Below are positions 47,268 to 59,200 of a stretch of 64,000 bases of DNA, in pieces; the first letter of the stretch is position 1, and every line of letters starts with the position of its first letter. The notes below the pieces were generated by a model that searched no databases, had not been told where the DNA came from, and worked only from the letters and a program-made list of their open reading frames with translations. The DNA lies in contig CALNXK010000022.1 of assembly GCA_942486035.1 (NCBI GenBank), positions 3,126,501 through 3,190,500 on the forward strand, read 5' to 3'. Source of the stretch: Porites lobata. Lineage: Eukaryota; Cnidaria; Anthozoa; Scleractinia; Poritidae. A program made the position numbers and the translations under genes.

Positions 47268-50200
47268 ATGGCAGATTTTTCTTCACTAAAGGTTGGTCTT
47301 TCAGGAGCTGTCATTTTTAAATCGGAAAATAACAAAACTTTTCAAGAAGAGATTGAAGGAACGTGGAATGCTGTAATCCGAAAGCGCCAGCCCTGTGCTT
47401 TCGTGAGAGTGGCCTCCGTGAAAGATGTGGTCAACACTGTCAAGTTTTGTGTACACAACAAGGTAAGTCACGCAATACAGAACTCTTAACTTCTGGGCAC
47501 TGGAAACCTGCAAATTCAGGTCGAACAAACCGGGAGATTTCAGTATAATACCAGCAGACTGGCCTACACAATTATGATAGATAACTCCATTTAGCATTTT
47601 CCTGCCCTCAGGCAAAGAAATATGGAAAGGTATCGACAATTTGCTACATTCTTGATCACACAATAGACCTATTCGGTTAACTCAATGTTGTACCCAATTC
47701 AAACCCTTTGGGAATAGAACGTTTTGTTTCAGGAATTTCCATATCATTTAAATGTGAATGCCACATTATAATGCAAATGCAATACACAAAGAATCTTATC
47801 CCCGGGAGATTTGAATTGGGTACAACATTGAGTTAGCCGAATAGGTCTATCAAACGAAACATTTTATCATTTTATAACTAATCGACTCGCGATTTTCTCT
47901 ACCTTGCAATTTTGTGCTTAATGGTAAGATTGTGCAGCATTCGAAAACCGTGAGTATTAAGGAAAAACGATGCGAATTCAGAGGTGAATTTATGCTTTTT
48001 TAAAAATCCTACTGGGCTTTTATTATAAAAGGTAAATGGTTTAATTCCTTTGAATTATTCATTGAATAAATGTTATTCCCTGCTGAACTAAAAAAGGGGA
48101 TCTTGTGTCTCATAGGGGTTGTCGACTTACATATCGGTCGAGTGTCGGTTAATACTTTTGAAGGCATCTCAGAAAGCACATTTGACTGGGTGGGAGCACA
48201 TGATTTGTGCATAAATGCAGTACAAAAGTGGCTTCCAAGACATGGCTCCCAATTTGAATAAGTGTCACACTTGATTTGCCGTGTCAAAAACAATTTAGTA
48301 ATAATGCCGGCAGAATTTCGAGCAAAATAAGCGATTTTTGAGGCGAGTATTCTGCATTCTGCATTCTGCTTTCTAAATAAAAAACAAATGGAAAATACCT
48401 TGTGATTAATTTGATTATTTAATAGCTACAGTGAATACCTAATTAGTTTTTAGGGGTTAGGCCTGGGTTCCCTTTCTATATTTGTGAAAATAAATACGGC
48501 CCAAAGGGCGGAAAATTTTTTTGGATACCGAGCAGAATTCGAGCGGAATAAGGGTGTCCGAGCAAAATTTTGTGCAGAGTTAGCGAAGGGCCGAAAATTT
48601 TTTTCGGACATCAAGCAGAATTCGAGCAGAATAAGGGTGTCCGAGCAGAATTTGAGCAGAATAAGCGAGAATTTATCCAAGCCTATTGCATTTGCTTGCA
48701 AAACAAAAGAAGAAGTGGACATGCATCAACTAAATCACCCAGGGCCTTATTTCACGCACCCTTTCAATTTTTATGTTTCGTCACAGTCAGTGGCAGCTAA
48801 TGAATATGAAAAGGTTTCTTTAAGTTGATGTTGTGTATAAAAAGAGCTTGACTTTAAAATCTTACCCAAAACAAATGGGTTTATTTAGTAATCCCTATTA
48901 TAACCGTGCAACTGTAAATGAATGCTAGTGTCTTAATTCCTTTTCAGCTTGAGATGTGTGTTTGTGCTGCAAAGAACAGTGACTTTGCATTGGCCGATAA
49001 TGCTGTGGTGATAGATCTGTCAGATCTGAATATACCAGTCATGAATTACGAATAGGTTTTCAGTGTAAGGGTTCGTGTAAGGGCCCTTACACCCTTACAG
49101 CAGTTTCAGATTATAATGCATGGTATAATGAGACGCTTAACTCTTTTTTTTTTATCAACGCAACAACGATCAAAACAAAATGGTGAATGGAACCCCTTTG
49201 TAGGGGGAACCCAGGCTTTTTCAAGGCTCTTGCCTGTTGTCATGGCAACAGCATTTTTTTACAGCCCTTACACCCTTACAGCCCTTACAGCCCTTACAGC
49301 CCTTACAGCCCTTACACCCTTACAGCCCTTACAGCCCTTACAGCCCTTACAGCCCTTACAGCCCTTACAGCCCTTACAGCCCTTACACCCTTACAGCCCT
49401 TGCAGCCCTTACACCCTTACACCCTTACAGCCCTTACGCCCTTACAGCCCTTACACCCTTACAGCCCTTACAGCCCTTACGCCCTTACAGCCCTTGCAGC
49501 CCTTACAGCCCTTACAGCCGTTACAGCCGTTACAGCCTTACAGCCCTAACACCCTTACAGCCCTTACACCCTTACAGCCCTTACAGCCCTTACGCCCTTA
49601 CAGCCCTTACGCCCTTACAGCCCTTACACCCTTACAGCCCTTACAGCCCTTACGCCCTTACAGCCCTTACACCCTTACAGCCCTTACAGCCCTTACGCCC
49701 TTACAGCCCTTACACCCTTACAGCCCTTACAGCCGTTACAGCCGTTACAGCCTTACAGCCCTAACACCCTTACAGCCCTTACACCCTTACAGCCCTTACA
49801 GCCCTTACAGCCTAGCATACCTTACAGCCCAGCAAACCTTATATCCTTTCAGACTGTTGAGATAGGACGGTGGTTGTGAAAGATGTTAGCACTGAAAAAT
49901 TGCGTTGCAATGTTGGAGAATGTTGTAACAATTCGAAATAATGTCGCAGCAATATTGCAATGCTGCGTTGTGCTAAAAATCGTCGTTGCGAATCGGCTCG
50001 TGTAACATCACCTTAAGGTCTTAAGTATAGCCCCGTTTCGTGTTTCTATGGCGAGTTTGTGGTTGCTTATAAAAATCGCAATTTTTTGTTAACCTTATTC
50101 TTTGGCGGCTCATTTTGTTATTATGGTCAGCATCTCTTCTAAGTATGTCGTTATTCATTTCACTCATCCATAGTTGTAATTCTATATCCTTAATTAAACC

Positions 50201-53200
50201 TTTGCCTTGTTATGCCTACGATTAATGTTGAGTCTAATGTGCTTTTATCCAAACTTCTCCTAGTCGTATATATCAGATCTGTCTTAATGTGCTTCTGATT
50301 TTTTTTGCTCCAGAAAGCTTTATTTTCATTCCATTTTATATCATCGTTTGTTATTTGCGATAATTTATTTTCTTTCTTTATCAGAGATAGCCAGAACTTT
50401 AACTTCCTACACTGCGCGTCAATTTTCATTAGGAACCTTCTCGTCTCCACCCTGCACACATTATTACAGTATGTATTTACACCCGGTAGCCATTTTAAGA
50501 ATTTGTTCTGTACTAGTTTTGCGGGATCCTTATCTATTTTTCCGTCGCAGTCAATGCCCCATATTTCGCTTCCATAGAAAAGTTTCGGGGATACAAGTGT
50601 GTCAACTTATAACTTTATCGTTAATTTACATTTGTAATATAGTTTTCTGTATAGTGGTCTCCCATCTCTTTTCGCAACTTATACAGAGCATTGATTGCAA
50701 TTTTTTCCTGCTCCTGGCTAGCGAGATTAAAATTTCCGTATTGGCTCAATATTTGTCCGAGGTATTTGTATGATTTGAAGTTTTCTAATTTATTTGCGCC
50801 ATATGTTAATATGAATAGCTGTTTAAGAATTTGAGTGCTACAGTTATTAAAAATGCGATAACTTTTGTTTTATCCAAGTTGGCATCTAAATCAGCAAAGT
50901 CACAGAATGATTCCAGTTTACTCAAAATTTTTGCCGGACTTTGCTGATCTAGAAAACATTTCATTGTGGGTCGTCATCCAGAATGTAAGAGCAAGAGAGA
51001 ATAGATCATTTTCTCTTGGTAAGAGGTAATTTATAGATTTTTCTCCTTGAGTTATGTCCTCTGAACTCGCAGTAGAACTCAGCAGTTTGGGTAGATCACT
51101 TAGATAAAAGCAAAAGAGGATAAAGAGGACAGAGAAGGCATCCCCATACATACCCTATTCCATAGGTAATTCGTCTCGACTTATTTTTAAGACCACAGAT
51201 CCCACGGGGGATTAGACAACAGCCAATCACATGGCGCGAATGTGCTCCGCATGGATACCCACGCTCAGAGCCACGCGTCCTTCACGAATTGACGCAGAAC
51301 AAAATGGCGGAAGACGCGGAGAGCGATATTGCTATTTGTTTTGTCGACGAAAACGACTACAGAGAGATTTCTGCTAAAGCTGTGTCAGCGAAACAGAAAT
51401 TAAAAAAGAATCGCCCTTCCTCTCCTGTATAGAGCTAACAGTACAGCAGGGAAATCTTTAACACACTGAATATTCTCTCAGGATCATTTATAATTTACAG
51501 TTTGAAAACAACAATTTCTGGTTGGATATTTATTCTTTTATGAGTCTTTATTATTCAACAAAAATAACACTTGGCCTCCCTACTTGCTTTATTGCACAAA
51601 CGACCGGTTTTAATAGACCGGCGAAATTTCTCATTTTATTAATTAAAAGCGCTGAGGTTACGACAACTTAGAGTTAAACTGACTTCACGGGTTGTCAAAG
51701 AGTCTAGCGATTCCCTTTTCCCAGGTGAGCGCCGACTCATTTCGCTTCAATATTCACAAATGCTCTCGATCTCTTTACGCTTTCATATTGCCTTTCGCCC
51801 GACATGTTTTGCACGGCGTTTAGTCATGCGAAACCTCCACGAAACATCCACGCAGCGCGCGAGGTAACTTTACCCCGATTCTAAAAATAACTCGAGACGA
51901 ATTACCTATGGAATAGTGTGTGTATGGGGATGCCTTCTCTGTCCCCTTTATCCTCTCTTGATAAAAGTTAAAGATAATGGGTGATAACATGCGACCTTCC
52001 TTTACCCCGGAGTGGTAAGAAAAGAATTGTCAATTTTGACTGCCAATTTATCGTTCGAGTATAGAAATCAATACTTCTAAGAAACGCCCTTATACGTTTT
52101 TAAACTAAAAGATGCAATCAACTGTGCCATGCATTTGTCAGAAGCCGCCTTGTTCTGCTTTTAAAATTCCTTTTTCGATCATGTAGGAGTACAATCTGTT
52201 ATTAACGAGTATCCTGATAGTTTTCTAGTTTAGATTGATCATGTTTTTTGTACTGGGTACAGTGAGGCCAAAACTCGATCCAGCGAATAGGGTTTTTGCC
52301 AGCATTGAAGATGCCATTGAATATCCCGTGCGAATTTGATGTCAAGTCTAAGAAGCCTGAATAAATTACTAAATACAAGGGCTTTAAGTGCAGCTGAAAA
52401 ATGGATGGTTAGAAGGTACTGGAGTTGTTGGCTTTATTTCTCCCCCATACTGGAACCCTGCGACGCTGAAAACTCTTGAGAGTTTTTCTTAGATGTTATA
52501 TTTTTTTTTTTTTTTAAGATAGGTTTCGAAAAGAGAGGGACAAATACAAAGTAAGTGTGATGAATAGAAGCTCTTTAATCTTGCCCCGCATTTAGCATAA
52601 AGTTGTTCTTCTTGTATTGCGAACTGTATATTCACTGGTGGGTTTCTCATTACTCAGTTTCTTGGAACTGAAGCTTTGGGCAAGATACTCTTTCAGATTG
52701 GAGATAGTCCGTGGGCAGTTTTTCTCTATTTGTGAGTCAGCTTTCACAAATGTGTTAGCTAGCGTTGCATTTTCAGGCTAAATTTGACCAGCTATTTGTG
52801 CGGCAAGTTCTACGGTCACGATTGACTTCAAACTTGCAGATATATATAACTGACAAAAGAGCTCTGAAGCTTATTTGCTGAAGTTAAAGAAAAATCTGTC
52901 TTAGGGTTTGGAAGTTATTTTCATTTTTTGTAAAAATGCGGTTTTAAACATATATCTCAAAGGCTATACCTACAGGAAAATAGATCACATTTTCTTAAAG
53001 TTTAACTATTCTTTATTAAGGAAGCCAGAAATCATAGAAATCGGTTCAGCCGTTACTGCCGAAAAACGCGATTCAAAAACGTAACCAACACGCATATAAA
53101 CTAAGGTTCAGGCCACCCTAAAAAGTTCTCGAAGTGTGATGCCGACGAGTGTCGCGAGAGACCCCGGAAACCGCTATTTCTCTTTCATCATGGCTTGATC

Positions 53201-56200
53201 TTTGAAATTAAATTATTAATGAAAAAATAAACAAATAACTTCAGAAACAAATGTATGCACCTTGAACGTTGAGACCTAAATAATCTTTTAAAGTTCAGCT
53301 AACTCTATCTTTGTTAGCTCTCTTCTCTCACCCCTCTTCGAAAGGCTTGAATCTAGGCGGAGAAGCCGAGCTGGCTCTTCCAACTAGTTTCAAAGTTTTG
53401 TCTGTATTCTTGTTATCGGAGTCAGTTGAACCGGAAGATATCTAAGGCAGTGGACATCGCTGTAGCAAACAAAAAAATCATGGATATCGCAAAATTTAAC
53501 ATACTGAGGTACCAGCCGGCCAAATACAATACATCAGCGTAGTTTCTCTTGTACATTCTCTGGGACATAAGCACAAACCTTACTACAAAATAACTTCGGA
53601 AACTGTAACGATAGAAACTACAGATCTTTTCTCCTTTATAGGCGATAGACTACAAGTTGGAACCGACATCGATTTTTAATCTTATATACCTCCCTTATAA
53701 AAGTATTTATTTATTATTTTCTCCCGTCCCCCATTCGCCGTCCGCCGTCAGTCTTTTTACAGAATCATGCATTTTTGGTGGCGACCCTACAGCATGAAAT
53801 GATGGAATGCCCATAACACGGAATGGCGGAAAGGTGGAAAATGGCCCCAAATGCTAAAAAGACGAAATGTCTCCTTAATTTTGAAAACTAAAATAAAAAT
53901 GACAAACAACATAGAATTTAAAAAATAATAATAATGGGATACATAAAACCTAGCTTATGAAATAGATGTGTAGTAACTTTCCATGGAATCGCTAAAAATC
54001 GCAGAAGGCGGAACACCTAAAAATATCAGTGTTTCACCTTGTTTGAAGGGTGGTCGCCACTTGCAGTAAAAAGGCGAAAAAAAAACAAAGACTGAACTGT
54101 TTAAAGTTTGGTATTGACTGAACGTTTTGGAATTTTACTAAAAAAAAAAATCCAAATGTTTGAAAATTACGAGATATGAACTTGCCAGAATAATTTTGTT
54201 GGTCTGATGCCCATTTGAAGGGAAAAAACTCGTCTACCCGGAGTAGTCAATCGATAAAAATCGGTATCGATAAAAATCGATAGCAATCAAGCGATTTTTA
54301 TCTATTGATAACGGAAATCGGTGAAAATCGATAAACCAAATTGCTGTGTCAAATCGATATTATCGATTTTTCACGATTTTAACGATTTATAACGGTAAGT
54401 CCGACATTGTTGTTTTGTTTTTATTGGCATCAGTTAAATAGTACAGCTGAGAAAACACATCCACGAGTAACAACTGATCAACAAACATGAAAAGAAGAAA
54501 TGTGGAAACTATTACAGACACAAGATTCTCTCTAAAAACCGCGACCCTTTTGTACATAATAACAGAAACGGTTCAGTTTTATTACATTCATAGTTCTCGC
54601 AGGCAAGTACCACGAGAAATACAACTATAGACAAATGATTTCCCAGCCAGAATTTCGCGCAGACATCCTCTAGAGTCGAAGAGATGCCCAAAATTCAGAC
54701 TAAAAGATTTCTCTGGATAGCTTTTCACCGTTTTCCGTTAACAATCGATAAAATCACTTGATCGCTAACGAATTTTATCGATTTCGATTTTTATCTATTG
54801 GCTTCGCCTGGAAGTAACTACACGTTATTTTGAAAGAGCGGCAAATCTTAATCGTGAAAAACTGGAAAATGAAAAACCTGGCCAATGTTGGCCATCCGAA
54901 GAAGACTTTAAAGCGGGTTTTTAATAAAAGAGATAAGGTTTTTTAAACTTTTCTTTAAAAAGTGATAGTAAATTGTTTAATCCTTCGACTCTCAATATGA
55001 AATCAGTTTTCATCTTTGGATGAACAGAAGAACAGATGTATCTTCCGATAAAAATCGATGGAATCGGTAAAATCTAGATAAATCGATAAACGAAGCGAGT
55101 GTGTCATCGACTTCCACCGATTGATCGATACAATCGGTATCAATCAAATCAGATTTACCGATTTTTATCGATTTATCGATTGATAAATGGATACCAATTT
55201 TTATCGATCAAGTACTCCAGGCTATTTAAACAATTGAAACATATTTACCTCTAGACTACGAGTTGTCCCCCATTTTTTTACTTCAAGTTCAAATAAATGT
55301 GACTATTTCACCACTTTTATGATTGCTAACGCAAATTGAAATTTGAGACATTTGTCCAGATCCGAGACCAGATGTTAAAGAGGTCAACAGACCCCCTTCA
55401 GTTTCGTCTGGAAAAAACAGACCTTCACGACTATCACGTACGTTGTCGGATTTCAATACAGTTACACAGGGACTAACCTGACATCAGGCGTTATCTATTT
55501 ATTTTTTTTTCTGCTTCTCTGCTTCAGAACAGATTACAGAGATAAAGGGAGGGGGGCATGATCACAGACTACATAGGGACCTAAATATTGAACTTTTAAA
55601 AAGGAAAATGTTGGATTTTTTTACAAAAAAAAAAACATACAAAAAAAAAACGGAGTTAGGAAAAGGCAGTCACTAGACATGTTGTGTGACAGAAAGCAAC
55701 TTACTCCCCCGGGGTGGGTACTCCTGGGAATCCTTGGTGGGGGCCAAAAATGTCATTTTCCACACCCGTTTTTAGACCAGACCTCTAAAATCCACACCTG
55801 TTTTCAGACCTGGCCTGTAGGCAGAAATTATGTCATCATTACTTAGACTAGAGCGCAAACAAAAAAATTATTCAAATCCATTTAGAATTCGCATATTTCT
55901 CCGTCTTTCTTTCACATTTGGAATTGAAACGATAAATACGTTCATACACTCCCGTAGCTCCCTCGAAAACCATACCCGATCCCAGACAAAAATAAGCAAA
56001 ATCTGTAACCGTTTTCAGATCAAAAGGCGCAAAAACCCTACCCGAAGGGGGGGCACATACCTATAAATATATAGCTTATATAAGGGAGTTCCCACTCCCC
56101 GGGATTACTCGCTTTAACGGAAAGAGACAGGAACTCAACACTCACATGTTTAACCTGTTACAACGACATTTACTTTTTTTACAGATTTTTTTATCGAACT

Positions 56201-59200
56201 TTATATATACACCAGTACTTTATATTCCGTCTTTAAGGATTTGGGGTTATATTCCACCATTCCGCCATTCCACCATTCCATGATTCCATTCTTACATCGT
56301 TCAATGTTGTTTTGGCGGAATTTTATCATCAGCTCTAGGGGGAGCTGGCAGCGAGGTCTGGAACCAAGTTTACATGATCGCTCCAGTTAAGAAATTCGGC
56401 CTAGTGAGACTGAGTACAAATTTTCCTTGAAAACAAATATGGCGGAGAATGCAGAAAGGACGATGAGTTTTTGCTCGGTTTTAAGTTTTCCCGCGTACAA
56501 ATATCAAGACAAGGTTTCTATGAACTTTTTTAATGGACCTTTTGGACGTCAGAAGGCGTGATCTATGAACAGTTCATGGGTGACTTCACTTATCGTGATT
56601 CGTGATCTCGGCAAGTTCAGTTATTATTATTAAAGCTTCGTGAATTTTCGAGCGACCATCTTGCTCCATCTCTTATATTTTTCCCCTTATAGTGGTATTA
56701 AGACTCTCTTCCTTATCTTAAACATATGCTACGAGCACGATATATAGGTATGAGTCTTGCAACAATCCTACGTGAATGTTCATTAAACCACTGATTTTCT
56801 ACTTCACTGTTCATAAGTTTGTTTGTACACCGGGAGGCACAACAAATGTTTATAGGCGTAAATACAGAATACAGGGCCAATTTAATAAAAACCAGGGTAA
56901 ATGTTCCAATCACTTTGCTTCACATGTAAGCTATTTTTAATATCAGAAGGCTGGGAGGGGTTTAATGAACCTTCAAAACCTTCACTGGAATGTTATTGGA
57001 GTGATAATCAATAACTTTCCAAAAGCAATACTGTATTTAGTAGTTTTGTATTAGATAGTGACTTCGGTTTCAAGTATTTCCTTGAAATTGTTGGTACAAA
57101 AATTACCCTTTAGTTATGAATTATACTTGAAATGATTATAGTGGTTTAATGTAAGAACAAGAGGCTAATTCAGTTGCTAGTAAGGGTGAGTACATCAGGA
57201 AAGAGTATGTGTTGAGAAAATCCCTCAAAGGACCGAAGTACAAGAAACAGAAAAAAAAAACTGAATGTTTTGCAAAGTTTATAAGGAGAATCAGAAGAGG
57301 CTTGAAAAAATATACAACTTAAGTTTATTGTTTGTGTAAGTTATGAATCTGATTTACAACTAAATTATACAAGGTAAAATTGATTTTTTATCAACCACCA
57401 AAAGAAGTTATTGTCGGGCTTGAACCCAATCCTCTCAGCAGTTCTTTCTACGATACTAGCCTTGGCTTATTTGGCCTTGATGGGTATGTGCTGCTGATTT
57501 AGGGTGGTGACCATTTCACCCTTTAGAGTTTTGAACAAGGTGTCTGTTTGGGTTGTGAAGGTTGAAGAAGAACTCACTGTGGTCTATAGAGTACAGTATA
57601 TTGGTACCACCATTTTCCCCCCAAGTTTTGCCATGTTTCAAAGTTTAAAAGCTACCTTACTTCTGTATGCTAATTAAAAAGGAAATGAATCAGGATTATA
57701 AAATAAGGTCTCTTGGCTTAAAAAGGGTAGGGAAATGCACAATGTGTCCTACTACCCATACTCTCTTTCAGTGTAAGCCCAGGAGGTGATCTCATATTTA
57801 ATTCCCTTTTACCGCTTGCTGTAACAGCAACGTCAGTGAAGGTTTATGGTCTCTGAAAATATTTTTGCCAGCCCCAAAACAAGTTTCTAACTGCTATTGT
57901 TGACTGCAAATAATATTATCTTAATAATCATTTTACATTTTTTTTCCAAGGCATCCTATGGTGTTTTCAATATCCACTAGTACAAGGCAATTTTTAAGTT
58001 GAGAGGGTTTACTTTGATTTCATTAACAGTAAACTACATTTTAACACAGACACAAACTAACCTGGCAGGTTGATGTCCAAAGGTGTAAACCATTACATGC
58101 AACTATATGGCAAAAACTGATCACAGTGGCCAAAGGAAAAGCAAAAATAGAAATGTCATCATTTTTTTAATTTTATAAATTCCCTGCCTTTGAAGCATAT
58201 TTAGCCAGATGTAGTCCTTGTCAAAACATGCAAACTTGAGCATTTATTTTCTGACCTTAGCTAATCTTTTTTAAACCATACTCTTGTTCCAGTGGGTAGT
58301 GTAGTTTTTGGAATAAAATATTTATAATTTCTCCTCTTTGTTTGCAACAAAACAAAACACAATTGAATGAGGACTCAAACTGAAGGCAGTGTAGTAACTG
58401 CTGTCACGAAAAGAGAATTCCAAACACACGAAACAATTACCCTTTCATTTGCCTATATTCATTTCTTAGAAACTATGGTAAAGTTTAAATTAAATCACAC
58501 GAAGATAAGAACATAAGCATATCAAGAGTGAATGATCTCTTGGCAAAATTTATTTAGCTTCTAGTACATAACAAAATGCATGAACTACGAGATTTGACCA
58601 TGACTCTCAATCATCCAACGCAACTCTGCCAGGATAAGTTCACAATCAAGGATGAGGAATTAAGAATCTCAAACATCATTTCTTAAAGGTGTAATAAAAC
58701 CGTAAACAACTCTGACAACTCTTCTACTTGACCACGGCCACCGCGCTTTTTTTAATATCACGAAGGATTAATTTTCGGCCTTTCACTTGAAAATATAAAC
58801 TCTCCTACATACGCATTGGAGGGTTGGCCCCTTGTTCTAGTCTTGTGGGTCTTCTAAACAGAAACACATGCAGCTTGAAAGCCTGTAGTGAGCCAAAAGG
58901 TCGGGCATCGAGGAACATGTACAATGACCGTTCACTAGTCTCGTTCTTAGCGTAGTAAACCGCATGTAATGACAAACGCAAGACCAGAAGAAAGGAAAAC
59001 GTAAGCACATTGCTGCCAAAAAAATCGGTTACAGCAAAGAAAGCAGTGACCAACAGGACCAAAAACAAATTCACTTCGCACTGTCGAATCGCTGCGAAGA
59101 CGAACTTCTTGATGTTGTTGTTGTTGTTCCTAACCCGGTTCGCGCATGCTTGCTACAGTTCTCGAATGATTGACAGATTTCTTAACTGGGGCGATCATGG

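Larger units (their letters stand above)
50014..52240 (-). mobile_element. LINE (same family as 8147-9875), copy 2, split by an inner element
   Basis: Minus-strand similarity to copy 1 can be followed block by block: the C-terminal region (TRRFLMKIDAQCRKLKFWL at about 50400), the thumb, the acidic palm region with LSDLPKLLSS near 51090, then, beyond the inner element, the GCMLSP-equivalent segment from 51968 and the upstream palm to about 52240. Many stops and frameshifts make it more decayed than copy 1. It lies wholly inside the 10.3-kb insertion. Confidence 0.75.
53797..56290. mobile_element. possible 2.5-kb inverted-repeat element with ggaatggcggaa arms
   Basis: The left segment 53797-53875 (ggaatggcggaaaggtgg, then ccccaaat, then aagacg) resembles the reverse complement of 56213-56290 (ggaatggcggaatggtgg, ccccaaat, aagacgg). 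Two smaller elements (54238-55220, 55707-56104) lie between the arms. The exact ends and duplication were not found. Confidence 0.5.

Noticed and set aside
48009..48293. Opposed open frames in oxidase intron 1 as a possible extra exon
   Set aside because: Exon 1 and exon 2 join in phase without it, and neither frame has a BBE-family motif or paired splice sites.
49083..49812. CRISPR-like or telomeric array
   Set aside because: Units are only 8-9 bp with no spacers, and the motif is not a telomere repeat. It is a minisatellite in a eukaryotic transposon.
49116..49865. Three overlapping plus-strand frames of 120, 175 and 249 codons rich in Leu-Thr-Ala and Leu-Gln-Pro
   Set aside because: They exist only because the 9/8-bp minisatellite unit contains no stop codon. 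All three phases are open over the same DNA.
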